The notes: generated by a model not told the origin, from the sequence alone. DNA of 7,748 nucleotides from Xanthobacteraceae bacterium (GCA_030044035.1 JASHWN010000018.1:1-7748); one strand, 5' to 3'; shown: positions 1 to 6,260, counted from the stretch's first letter. Numbers and translations: made by a program.

Positions 1-657
1 AAGAACGCGATGGACGCCATGGTGGCGCGCGCGGCGCCGGGCGTGAAGGAATACGAGCTGCGCGCCGCCGCCGGCGCGGCGATTCTCGAAGGCGGCGGCG
101 ACATCGATTTTCTCATCATCGGCTCGACGCCGATGGCGAACCCGGCGATGGTGTTCGGCAACCCGCGGCCGTCGAGCCGCGTGCTGCAAAAGGGTGACAT
201 CATCAACATGGAGCTCGCCGCCGGCTATCGCGGCTACACCGCGCAGATCGGCTCGCCGATCTGCGTCGGCGAGCCGACCGCGATGGTGAAAAGATTCTGG
301 AACGAGGTCACGCTGCCGGGCTACCGCCGCATCGTCGCCGAGATCGCGCCCGGCAAGCCCGCCGAGGCCATGCGGCTTGCCAGCAAATTTTTCCGCGACA
401 GCGGCTATCAGTCGCGGCCGACGCAATGCCACGGCATCGACCTCGTCACCGATGGGCCGCACGTCGTCGCCGAGCACGTTGCGGCGGAAAAATTCGAGGA
501 AATACTCAAGCCCGGCATGGTCATCATGGCCGAGCCCAATCCGATCACGCCCGACGGCCTGTTCGGCATTTTCCTCGGCCACACTTTCATCGTCACCGCG
601 AGCGGCCATGAAGTGGTCGACGACTTCCCGCTGGAGATCGCGGTGGCGCGGGCGTAA
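1..657 (+). CDS. M24 (creatinase / aminopeptidase P) family protein, 5' truncated by window edge
   Basis: The reading frame is open from base 1 and ends at TAA 655-657, so this is the C-terminal pita-bread domain of a longer protein whose N-terminus lies outside the window. Counting from the Met at base 10, the family landmarks are GDIINMELAAGYRGYTAQIG (62-81), CHGIDL (140-145), MAEPNPI (173-179) and a closing GIFLGHTFIVTASG (186-199). In metal-dependent M24 peptidases the five ligands are Asp, Asp, His, Glu, Glu. Here the first Asp position is Glu68, the second is Gln79, His141 and Glu175 are kept, and the last Glu (normally in an 'ED' pair before the VT motif) falls in Leu189-Gly190. A dinuclear metallo-aminopeptidase is therefore unlikely. 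Creatinase, a metal-free M24 hydrolase, or a non-catalytic relative fits better. The substrate cannot be told. Family is confident; exact function is not. Confidence 0.85.
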   Translation, partial: KNAMDAMVARAAPGVKEYELRAAAGAAILEGGGDIDFLIIGSTPMANPAMVFGNPRPSSRVLQKGDIINMELAAGYRGYTAQIGSPICVGEPTAMVKRFWNEVTLPGYRRIVAEIAPGKPAEAMRLASKFFRDSGYQSRPTQCHGIDLVTDGPHVVAEHVAAEKFEEILKPGMVIMAEPNPITPDGLFGIFLGHTFIVTASGHEVVDDFPLEIAVARA

Positions 658-972
658 TCGGCTAAGTGCGCGGCGTGCAGTCCGGCCCGGCTGCGTGCGC
701 TCGCAAAGCGCTCGTTTGCTTCCTCTCCTGCGATCGGCGCATTTATTTGTTTGAAGTAAGGCAAGCGCAGTGCGCTCTGTTCAGCGCAGGCTTTTATTCT
801 TTTTGTAAACAAAGAGACTTAGCCCCGGTCGCGAATGGCCGGCACGAAGCGCGTCGCTAACGAACGCCTCGAAAGGACTTGACGAGCGGTCTGCAGAGGC
901 AGACCCTGTTGTTATTATTTGGACATTTCTGCTCCCACGGAATCGCGGGAGCCACGCTCAGGGGGCACCCAC
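658..972. other. Non-coding gap between the M24 gene and the binding-protein gene
   Basis: There is no convincing gene in these 315 bases. The first part is ordinary GC-rich sequence; bases 740-815 are locally AT-rich, with a short palindrome TTTGT-AA-ACAAA at 802-813. A hairpin followed by a T-rich run lies at 888-920 and is listed separately. The last 13 bases hold the ribosome binding site AGGGGG (960-965) of the next gene. A minus-strand open frame enters this gap from inside the M24 gene (812 down to 408) but runs antisense to it and has no family features. I could not assign a confident promoter. Confidence 0.6.
888..920 (+). terminator. Hairpin plus T-rich tract, possible terminator or leader attenuator
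   Basis: GGTCTGC (888-894) and GCAGACC (899-905) form a perfect 7-bp stem with loop AGAG, followed at once by the T-rich run 907-920 (TGTTGTTATTATTT). This has the shape of an intrinsic terminator on the plus strand, though the tract is interrupted by G and A. It lies 230 bases after the M24 stop but only 52 bases before the next start codon. It could end the upstream transcript or sit in the leader of the binding-protein gene. Confidence 0.45.
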
Positions 973-1911
973 ATGGCAATGCATGGATACGTCAAGCAGC
1001 ACGGTTGGCAGCGGCCGGCGACCATCGGCCTTCTCGGCGCGACCAAGCCAACGGCTTGGAACGATTTCCTTCCGGCTTTTGAGAGCCGGTTGCGCGAGTT
1101 GGGTTGGGTCGATGGCGACAATCTCCACATCGACTATCGCTGGGCCAATGGTCTGGCGGACCGCTATGGCAAAATAGCCAAACAGTTCGTCAAGGACGGC
1201 GTGGACCTCATCGTCACGGCGGGCACGCCCGCAGTGGCTGCCGCCAAGAGCGCCACCGACAAGATTCCGATCGTCTTTGCTGCGGCGGGAGATCCGGTGC
1301 GAACCAAATTGGTTCGCAGTCTCGCGCACCCGGGCGGCAACGTCACCGGCCTGTCGAACGGGCAGACCGATCTTGCCGGCAAGAGGCTGGCCTTGCTGTG
1401 CAAAGCCGTTCCGGGACTGCAAAAACCGCCTCGTGGGTCGCGCAAAGCCGATCGCGGGTTGCATACATTAGCCGTCATCGGCAATGGCGCGAGTGCAAAT
1501 GCCCGGCTCGAGATGGATGCCGTGCACAAAGAAGCTCGCAAACTGCGGATCGGCAAGGTGATCGAGCGCGACATCCGCCGCGAGGCGCAGATTGCGCCTG
1601 CCATCAAGTCGCTGCAGGGCAAGGCGGACGCACTCTACGTCTGCACCGATCCCTTCGTGACGAATCATCGGATCGCCATCAACACGCTGGCGGCCGGCGC
1701 CGGACTGCCGAGCATGCACGCATTCCGGCACCATTCGGAAGACGGCGGCCTGATGTCCTACGGCCCCGACTTCTGCGACTTGTTCCACGATGCAGCCGAC
1801 ATTGTCGATCGCATTCTGCGCGGCGCCAAGCCGGCTGATATCCCGGTCAGGGTAGCTAAGAAGTGCAAGTATGATTACAACCGGCATACCGCCCGGGCAC
1901 TTAAACTGTAG
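973..1911 (+). CDS. ABC transporter substrate-binding protein, ABC_sub_bind (PF04392-like) family, no signal peptide seen
   Basis: The 312-residue product follows the two-lobe plan of the ABC_sub_bind family: a first strand RPATIGLLGA (14-23), FESRLRELGWVDGDNLHIDYRWANG (46-70, typical of the family), DLIVTAGTPAVAAAK (78-92), IPIVFAAAGDPV (98-109), HPGGNVTG (119-126), and a second lobe with ADALYVCTDPFV (218-229) and GLMSYGPDF (259-267). ATG 973 is chosen because AGGGGG (960-965) sits 7 bases before it. An in-frame TTG at 919 adds 18 residues but has no good site. With either start there is no hydrophobic leader, which is unusual for a periplasmic protein. A basic stretch of about 14 residues (KPPRGSRKADRGLH, about 151-164) follows VPGLQ, where family members usually go straight into a strand. 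The usual C-terminal 'TKFELVIN' is changed to KKCKYDYN. No permease or ATPase gene adjoins it, so it is an orphan. Substrate is unknown. Confidence 0.82.
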   Translation: MAMHGYVKQHGWQRPATIGLLGATKPTAWNDFLPAFESRLRELGWVDGDNLHIDYRWANGLADRYGKIAKQFVKDGVDLIVTAGTPAVAAAKSATDKIPIVFAAAGDPVRTKLVRSLAHPGGNVTGLSNGQTDLAGKRLALLCKAVPGLQKPPRGSRKADRGLHTLAVIGNGASANARLEMDAVHKEARKLRIGKVIERDIRREAQIAPAIKSLQGKADALYVCTDPFVTNHRIAINTLAAGAGLPSMHAFRHHSEDGGLMSYGPDFCDLFHDAADIVDRILRGAKPADIPVRVAKKCKYDYNRHTARALKL

Positions 1912-1977
1912 ATCTTTTTTGCGCAAAAGAGCCGGGCGATCCGCTGAGCTTGGCGGCTGTCGCTTTCACTCCTGCTT
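1912..1977. other. Convergent gap with AT-rich palindrome
   Basis: These 66 bases separate two converging stop codons. They contain the 12-base perfect palindrome TTTTGCGCAAAA (1917-1928) within a T6/A4 context. On the minus strand AGCCG...CGGCT (about 1930-1958) can pair just before a CTTTT run. Either could help end transcription of both genes, but neither is a classic GC-stem plus U-tract terminator. The role as a bidirectional terminator is a weak inference. Confidence 0.35.
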
Positions 1978-3459
1978 TCAGCTCCTTGCCGGCATGGTCG
2001 CAACGACGTTGTGCACCGCTATCGGTCGGCGCAGGCCCTTGAGGGTGAAATTGCCGACCTCTTCGATCCGCATGACGTTCTCGACAGCCAACAGCACACG
2101 CGGGCTGATCAGGATCTGTCCCGGCTGCGCTTCGTCGCACAGCCGGGACGCCAGATTGGACACCATGCCGATCGCCGCGTAATCGAAGCGGCCCTCGAAA
2201 CCGATGGTGCCGAGCGTGGCATAGCCGCTGGCGATGCCAATGCCGAAATCGAGTTCGTGGCCGAGCCGCCGCCACTTTTCGATCAACGCGCTGATTGCCG
2301 CGCGCAAATCGAGCGCCATGCGCACCGCCTGCAGCGCCGGATTGTCCACCGCCACCGGGGCGTTGAAAATCACCATCACGCCGTCGCCGGCAAAGCGTTC
2401 CAGCGTGCCGCCATAGGCGAAGATGATTTTTCCGATCGCCGCATGGTATTCGCGCAGCAGCGCCATGACGTCTTCCGGATCGGCGCTTTCCGAGAAGCCG
2501 GTGTAGCCGCGCAAGTCGCAGAACAGGGCGGCGATGTCGCAACGATGGCTCTCCAGCCCCTTTTCGGCTCCTGACGAGACGATCAGATCGGCCACCTGCG
2601 GCGAAAGGAAGCGTCGCAGCCGTCCCATGCGCTCGATTTCGCCAACCTGGGCGGCGACACGCTGCTCGAGATCCTTGTTCAATTGCCGCAGCTCTTGCGA
2701 CAGCGCCTCCAAGCGATTCGCCTGCTCGCGGACGGTGCCGTAGGAGCGCTCGAGCTCGCGGGTCCGCTCGCGCAATTCGTTGAGCAAACGCGTGTTCTCG
2801 ATGGCGATCACCGCCTGCGAGGCGAAGTTCTGCACCAGCGCGACCTGCCGCCCGCTGAACGGCCGCACCTCCTGGCGGTAAATGACTATGGCGCCGATCA
2901 GTCTGCCGTCATTGAGCATCGGCACGCCCAGCATCGAGCGCGCGCCGGCAAGCCGGGTCGGCGCGCTCGGACTGGCGCTCGCGGCGTCATCGTCGATGTG
3001 CGCGACCGCCTTGGTCTGCATCACGACGTCGAGAACCGTGCCGGGTAGCGGCGGAAACGCGCCACGCTTGCGCTGGAATTTGGCAAATTCTTCCGGCGTG
3101 GCGACTTCGGCCGCAAACAGGAAAAGCGAGCCGTCGAAGCGAAACAGGGTGCCGAACTTGGCCTCGCAGATGCGCACCGCATGCGCCAGCATCGATTGGA
3201 AAACCGGCTCGAGTTCGCCGGGTGAGGCGCTGATGACATGCAGCACCTCGGACGTCGCGGCGAGCTGCTCGGCGGCGCGCTGCAGCTCCTCCCGTAGGTG
3301 CGCGATACGCCCCGGACGCGATGCGCTATCGCGCCGTTGCGCGGCGCCAGCCGATACGCCAGGCTTTTTCAGACCGGCCGGCCGCGCATGGCTCGCCTTG
3401 CCGGGGCGCTTCCCGGCTTGCTTCGGCAATCGACTGCTTGATCCAGGGCGCGGTGCCAT
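1978..3459 (-). CDS. GAF domain - coiled coil - class III adenylate/guanylate cyclase
   Basis: The 493-residue soluble protein starts at ATG 3459, with GAGG six bases upstream. Residues 1-50 are basic and rich in Pro, Ala and Ser, and look disordered. Residues about 80-226 are a GAF sensor ([44 protein letters not shown]). Residues 222-280 are a strong coiled coil, the usual signalling linker. Residues about 300-490 are the cyclase homology domain. The metal-binding aspartates are Asp315 ([10 protein letters not shown]) and Asp359 ([11 protein letters not shown]), and the transition-state Asn435 and Arg439 are present in SNLASRL. The two base-recognition positions are not canonical: Arg355 where adenylate cyclases have Lys, and Met432 where they have Asp. 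The product nucleotide is therefore uncertain, although catalysis looks intact. It probably makes cAMP in the cytoplasm in response to whatever the GAF domain senses. It is separated from the next minus-strand gene upstream by that gene's terminator, so it is likely transcribed on its own. Confidence 0.9.
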   Translation of the reverse strand: MAPRPGSSSRLPKQAGKRPGKASHARPAGLKKPGVSAGAAQRRDSASRPGRIAHLREELQRAAEQLAATSEVLHVISASPGELEPVFQSMLAHAVRICEAKFGTLFRFDGSLFLFAAEVATPEEFAKFQRKRGAFPPLPGTVLDVVMQTKAVAHIDDDAASASPSAPTRLAGARSMLGVPMLNDGRLIGAIVIYRQEVRPFSGRQVALVQNFASQAVIAIENTRLLNELRERTRELERSYGTVREQANRLEALSQELRQLNKDLEQRVAAQVGEIERMGRLRRFLSPQVADLIVSSGAEKGLESHRCDIAALFCDLRGYTGFSESADPEDVMALLREYHAAIGKIIFAYGGTLERFAGDGVMVIFNAPVAVDNPALQAVRMALDLRAAISALIEKWRRLGHELDFGIGIASGYATLGTIGFEGRFDYAAIGMVSNLASRLCDEAQPGQILISPRVLLAVENVMRIEEVGNFTLKGLRRPIAVHNVVATMPARS

Positions 3460-3640
3460 TCATCGCCTCGAAAGCGACTCCCGATCGGTCGCCGTATCTT
3501 GAGGCGTCTGGACAACCAGCCAGCCCCCGGGATCAATTATACCAAGGCATACAGTGCAGCGAAATGCGCTGCTGTCCAAAACAAAGTTACCGCGGCATGA
3601 AGAAAGACTGGTCGAATGCCGGGTTGGAAGCCGCCGTGCC

Positions 3641-3672
3641 GAAAGCAAATAGGGCGAGCCGAAGCCCGCCCT
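3641..3672 (-). terminator. Intrinsic terminator of the 64-aa secreted protein gene
   Basis: Read on the minus strand, AGGGCG-G-GC, the loop TTCG, then GC-T-CGCCCT (3672 down to 3651) forms a stem of eight pairs with one mismatch, closed by the very stable C(UUCG)G tetraloop. It is followed by ATTTGCTTTC (3650-3641), a moderately U-rich tract. It lies 57 bases after the stop codon at 3730 and 182 bases before the cyclase start, so it should separate the two transcripts. A second small hairpin, TCTCGC-TTC-GCGAGA (3705-3719), and the palindrome CCCGATCGGG (3681-3690) lie between the stop and this terminator. Confidence 0.7.
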
Positions 3673-3729
3673 AAGTTCTTCCCGATCGGGATTTAGGCGA
3701 CAGGTCTCGCTTCGCGAGAGCCGCCGAGG

Positions 3730-3924
3730 TTAGTCGGTCTTCTGCGGGATGTCGGAATTGTAACCGGCGCTGCCGCCGCCGGTCAGCGCGGGATCCGCGA
3801 ACGTTGAGTTCGACGGCACCATGCCGAAAGCATTTCGGCCATTGTCGCGCGACTGGGCCAGCACCGGGGACGCAATGCCCGCAGCGATGGCGACGATGAG
3901 GACGAGTTTCGACGTCTTGGACAT
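3730..3924 (-). CDS. Small secreted protein of unknown function with Gly-rich C-terminus
   Basis: The 64-residue product starts at ATG 3924. The strong ribosome binding site AGGAGA (3936-3931) is six bases upstream, which makes the start secure and argues for a real gene. Residues 1-24 are a textbook Sec signal peptide: a Lys-containing n-region (MSKTSK), a hydrophobic core (LVLIVAIAAGIA) and a VLA|QS cleavage site. The mature part would be only about 40 residues, polar, ending in DPALTGGGSAGYNSDIPQKTD, with no cysteine and no membrane segment. I do not recognise a family with a known role. Similar tiny exported proteins with a GGGS-GYN-like tail occur in Rhizobiales in my recollection, but this is unverified. 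Upstream, 240 bases of non-coding DNA carry two Crp-like palindromes (4010-4025 and 4061-4076), and downstream there is a clear terminator. This suggests a monocistronic, regulated gene. Confidence 0.8.
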   Translation of the reverse strand: MSKTSKLVLIVAIAAGIASPVLAQSRDNGRNAFGMVPSNSTFADPALTGGGSAGYNSDIPQKTD

Positions 3925-4009
3925 GATCTTTCTCCTGGTTGCGAACCAAGCAAGAGCTCCATGCTCTCGTTGGTCGCCGCGGAGAAAACACCCATGCAGT
4001 GACGCCGTC

Positions 4010-4025
4010 TGTTATGCGGATCACA
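4010..4025 (-). promoter_or_regulatory. Crp-like operator upstream of the 64-aa secreted protein gene (proximal)
   Basis: On the minus strand the site reads TGTGA-TCCGCA-TAACA, a 9 of 10 match to the TGTGA-N6-TCACA Crp consensus. Its centre is about 93 bases before the start codon at 3924. The nearby Crp-type protein has the recognition-helix residues expected to read TGTGA. Assignment is by pattern only. Confidence 0.5.
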
Positions 4026-4060
4026 TCTGATCAACGCTTTCGCGGCAACGGGTGCTTCGC

Positions 4061-4076
4061 TGTGTCATGCGTCACG
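4061..4076 (-). promoter_or_regulatory. Crp-like operator upstream of the 64-aa secreted protein gene (distal)
   Basis: On the minus strand the site reads CGTGA-CGCATG-ACACA, 8 of 10 against TGTGA-N6-TCACA. It matches the site at 6172-6187 at 13 of 16 positions, including most of the spacer, which supports a shared binder. It lies 51 bases (about five helical turns) from the proximal site at 4010-4025, so both could face the same side of the DNA. Confidence 0.45.
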
Positions 4077-4164
4077 TCAGGCGGTCGCGGTTCCTTCCGA
4101 TCGCAAATGGAAGCGCTCGTTCGCGGACGTAGTGCGGCAGAGTGACGTGGCGCGACGGCCGCCA

Positions 4165-4587
4165 TCAACGGCAACTGGGATACATCCTGGCGACCTCGGG
4201 CCAGCGCAAATAGATGACCCGCGATCCCAAGCCGCCGTGCCTGTTGATCCAGGTGCGGATCTTGCCAGGGTAATGCGACCACAACAGCCGAGTGCCGGCG
4301 TCGCTGACCGATTGATCGCCGGCGATGTCCCAGGCGCTGTGAAACTCGAGCACCGCGCGCGGCGTGACGCAGATGCGATCCGCCGGAATGAGGCCCAGCA
4401 GCATGGTGCACGCCGACGCGCAGACGCCGTCGATTTCCACCCTTTCGCCGGACTGCGCCAGCGCGCGATATTTGTCCAGGTAGGGACCGAGCTGTCCGCC
4501 ATGATCGTCGGAAATACGTACGGCGGAGTACGCGGGCACCATGCCCATCGTGAGCAGCATTGCGGCTGCCAGCAACCATGCCTTCAT
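4165..4587 (-). CDS. Small exported protein with ClpP/crotonase-like Ser and His motifs
   Basis: ATG 4587 is chosen over the longer frame from 4719 because GGGAGG lies eight bases upstream and the product then begins with a signal peptide (MKAWLLAAAMLLTMGMVPAYSA, cleavage near residue 22). The product is 140 residues. The core ERVEIDGVCASACTMLLGLI (48-67) followed by CVTPRAVLEFHSAW (73-86) has the pattern of periplasmic ClpP-like proteins of the COG3904 type: a Ser in a CASAC motif (Ser58) and a His in FHSAW (His83), about 25 residues apart. These would be the nucleophile and base of a serine hydrolase. I see no confident third residue, and the protein is shorter than typical ClpP-fold enzymes. 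Four cysteines (56, 60, 73, 139) could form disulphides in the periplasm. It lies 115 bases after the Crp gene on the same strand, so co-transcription is possible. Protease activity is an inference. Confidence 0.72.
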   Translation of the reverse strand: MKAWLLAAAMLLTMGMVPAYSAVRISDDHGGQLGPYLDKYRALAQSGERVEIDGVCASACTMLLGLIPADRICVTPRAVLEFHSAWDIAGDQSVSDAGTRLLWSHYPGKIRTWINRHGGLGSRVIYLRWPEVARMYPSCR

Positions 4588-4702
4588 CCGGCCATCCTCC
4601 CATTGCCTCGTTGTTGCTGCGCGGTCACGCGCGCGGCTATGTGGCCCGAGGGGGAATTTCCGCCTCGCGCAGCTCATTAAACGCCAGAATTCCACGAGGT
4701 TG

Positions 4703-5389
4703 CTAGTAGGTTTCCTCAAGCGCGTGCAGAACCTCGGGCTTGAGGATGATGGTCCAGCGATTTTTCAGTTCCAAAATACCGTGCCGTTGCCAGTCACGAA
4801 GGCAGCGGTTGACGTTTTCCCTGGTCGACCCCGACATTTCGGCCAGTTCACGCTGCGACAGCGACAGCTTCGGCGAGCCCCGACCCTGCGCCGGGTAGCG
4901 CAACAGGACGCGGGCGAGGCGGGCCGGCAGGTCGAAGAACGCAATCTCGGCCATACGCTCGTCGGAGCGGCGAATCCGGCCGCACAGCAGCTGCATGAGG
5001 TTGAGACAGGCGGTCGGGCTGCGTTCGAGAAACGGCAGCACGTCGCGCCGCTCCAGCACCAAGAGTTCGCAGTTGGTCAGCGCCGCTGCATTGGCGGAAC
5101 GCGGCTTGCCGTCGAGCAGTGCGATCTCGCCGAACAATTCTCCGGCCGGCAGATCGGCGAGAATGATGTCTCTGCCTTTCGGCGTCGGCAGCGAAATTCG
5201 CACCGTTCCGACCACCACGCCCATCATGCTGAAGCCCGGCTCGCCGAGGTGAAAAATCGGCTGGTTGGCGGCAAACGTTCGCGGTCGAGCGTGCGCGGCC
5301 AGATCGACCCGCTCGCGCTCGCCCAAGGCCCGAAACAACGCGCCGCGTTCCAGCAGTTTGCGCGCGCGCTCGCTGGTGATGTCAGTCAT
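4703..5389 (-). CDS. Crp/Fnr family regulator with intact cyclic-nucleotide pocket
   Basis: The start is ATG 5389, with AGGGGG about six bases upstream. It gives 228 residues, the normal family length. An in-frame extension back to 5641 is low-complexity and unneeded. Residues about 17-130 are the cyclic-nucleotide-binding beta roll. Its phosphate-binding cassette GELFGEIALLDGKPRSA (83-99) keeps the Gly-Glu (87-88) and Arg-Ser (97-98) that bind cAMP in E. coli CRP (there Gly71, Glu72, Arg82, Ser83). The dimer-helix position of Thr127 is Ser142, and that of Ser128 is Asp143. Residues about 150-215 are the winged helix. The recognition helix SGSTRENVNRCL has Arg190, Glu191 and Arg195, matching CRP Arg180, Glu181 and Arg185, which read TGTGA. 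There is no FNR-type cysteine cluster. This is most likely a cAMP-responsive transcription regulator, and the cyclase 1.2 kb away is a plausible source of the signal. Confidence 0.9.
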   Translation of the reverse strand: MTDITSERARKLLERGALFRALGERERVDLAAHARPRTFAANQPIFHLGEPGFSMMGVVVGTVRISLPTPKGRDIILADLPAGELFGEIALLDGKPRSANAAALTNCELLVLERRDVLPFLERSPTACLNLMQLLCGRIRRSDERMAEIAFFDLPARLARVLLRYPAQGRGSPKLSLSQRELAEMSGSTRENVNRCLRDWQRHGILELKNRWTIILKPEVLHALEETY

Positions 5390-5740
5390 GATCGCCCCCT
5401 GGCGCTCAACGTCCGTCGCGCCGGGCGGCCGCGTCCCACGGCCCATGATCAATCCGTCGACCGTCGAACGAGCGGGGCGACGGCGGCCTGTTGGCGTCGG
5501 TTCGCACGGCGGCGACGGCACCTCGTCACGGGCATGCGCAACAGCGCCGCCCGCATCGCTTACAATCGCGTTATTCGACCGCAATGCCGCGGAATAAGCG
5601 CCAGTCATGCTATCGCACCGTTGCTTGATTGCAAACAACACCTGGTTGACGCGCGCGGACTCTTTCAGAGCAACCTTCGATACGCCTCCCGCGAGTCCGC
5701 ATGTTTTTAGTCGATTGCTGCCGGATTTCCTTTCGCACTG
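5390..5740. other. Non-coding gap upstream of the Crp-type gene
   Basis: These 351 bases lie between two minus-strand genes and should hold the promoter of the Crp-type gene and the 3' end of the membrane-protein transcript. I see no convincing terminator, promoter hexamers or Crp-like palindrome here, so there is no sign of autoregulation by the TGTGA motif. The AGGGGG ribosome binding site of the Crp-type gene lies at 5400-5395. Open frames crossing the gap on either strand have low-complexity, Arg/Ala/Pro-rich translations and are not supported. Confidence 0.55.
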
Positions 5741-5959
5741 TTAATACAGGCTGCCGATCTGCTCCATCGCCGAGGCGAAATCGGCAAACGCCGCCAAGGC
5801 GGCGAGTGTCACGATCAATCCCGATGCGGAGAAGCAGAAAACAGCCAGCGGATCGGGCTGGGTGATGGTCGAGAGCAGCCGCTTCGCTGTTCTCTCCGCG
5901 GCGGAATAGCGGATGGCTTTTTCGAACGACTGAATGCGGTCGGAAGCCGATTGCGACAT
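5741..5959 (-). CDS. Small single-span membrane protein of unknown function
   Basis: The 72-residue product starts at ATG 5959, with GGAG seven bases upstream. Residues 1-37 are polar and amphipathic (Ser, Arg, Glu and Lys rich, likely helical). Residues about 38-60 (LAVFCFSASGLIVTLAALAAFAD) form one transmembrane helix, and a short tail (FASAMEQIGSLY) ends the protein. There is no signal-peptidase site, so it is probably an inner-membrane protein with its N-terminus in the cytoplasm (positive residues before the helix). It is divergent from the ECF sigma gene, and the 345-base region between them holds two Crp-like sites. A cytoplasmic helix plus one membrane span beside a sigma gene resembles the plan of a small anti-sigma factor, but no anti-sigma motif is visible, so I leave it unassigned. 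Confidence 0.7.
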   Translation of the reverse strand: MSQSASDRIQSFEKAIRYSAAERTAKRLLSTITQPDPLAVFCFSASGLIVTLAALAAFADFASAMEQIGSLY

Positions 5960-6051
5960 TGGGGTGCTCCGTCTTTGGGGCAGATCGCCGGCAGGCCGGG
6001 TGCGCCCTTGGTTGATGCCGTGAGCAGCCTAGCAAACGGGAATTCTGCGTC

Positions 6052-6067
6052 TGTGCCGCTCATCACA
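6052..6067 (-). promoter_or_regulatory. Crp-like operator in the divergent region, membrane-protein side
   Basis: On the minus strand this reads TGTGA-TGAGCG-GCACA, 9 of 10 against TGTGA-N6-TCACA, flanked by C and G so that the palindrome extends to CTGTG...CACAG on the plus strand. Its centre lies 100 bases before the start codon at 5959, a distance compatible with activation of the minus-strand gene. Confidence 0.5.
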
Positions 6068-6171
6068 GGAGGCGAACCGCCGTGGGCAGGAGAATTCCGG
6101 CCGCTGGCCTGAGAAAAATCCAACCTGCGGCTTCGGCCGGGCGTCCTACCGTAAAAATCCGCGAAGTGCGC

Positions 6172-6187
6172 TGTGTCGTGCATCACA
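6172..6187. promoter_or_regulatory. Crp-like operator in the divergent region, sigma-gene side
   Basis: The plus strand reads TGTGT-CGTGCA-TCACA, 9 of 10 against the Crp consensus. With flanks it is GCTGTG...CACAGC, an extended palindrome and the best site in the window. It lies 118-133 bases before the sigma start codon at 6305 and exactly 120 bases from the site at 6052, so one bound protein could affect both divergent genes. Confidence 0.55.
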
Positions 6188-6228
6188 GCCGCACCGCACG
6201 ATAGCCAATAGACCTCTCTTCGAAAGCC

Positions 6229-6260
6229 GGCCGACTGTCGCGACACGGCGCCGGTCGGCC
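6229..6260. repeat. Nested inverted repeat in the sigma-gene leader
   Basis: GGCCGAC (6229-6235) and GTCGGCC (6254-6260) are perfect 7-base inverted arms. Between them, directly after the left arm, lies the perfect 10-base palindrome TGTCGCGACA (6236-6245). The element is 45-76 bases before the sigma start. It could be an mRNA hairpin in the leader or an operator. It has no U-tract, so it is not a terminator. Confidence 0.45.

Noticed and set aside
408..812. Minus-strand open frame reaching into the gap after the M24 gene
   Set aside because: More than half lies antisense to the M24 coding sequence. The rest has no start signal or family similarity that I can recognise.
879..1082. Hydrophobic stretch (TLLLLFGHF...) in another frame upstream of the binding protein, as a frameshifted signal peptide
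   Set aside because: It contains polar and charged residues soon after, does not resemble family leader peptides, and would require a frameshift for which there is no other evidence.
5390..5641. N-terminal extension of the Crp-type protein by 84 residues
   Set aside because: The extension is low-complexity, and ATG 5389 has a good ribosome binding site and gives the normal family length.
4541..5710. Long plus-strand open frame of 389 codons opposite the Crp-type gene
   Set aside because: It is antisense to a clear Crp/Fnr protein, has Arg/Gln/His-rich composition, no family features and no ribosome binding site. It is a by-product of high GC content.
5390..5740. Crp-like site for autoregulation of the Crp-type gene
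   Set aside because: The only candidate (around TCACG at 5526-5530) lacks a matching TGTGA half at the right spacing.
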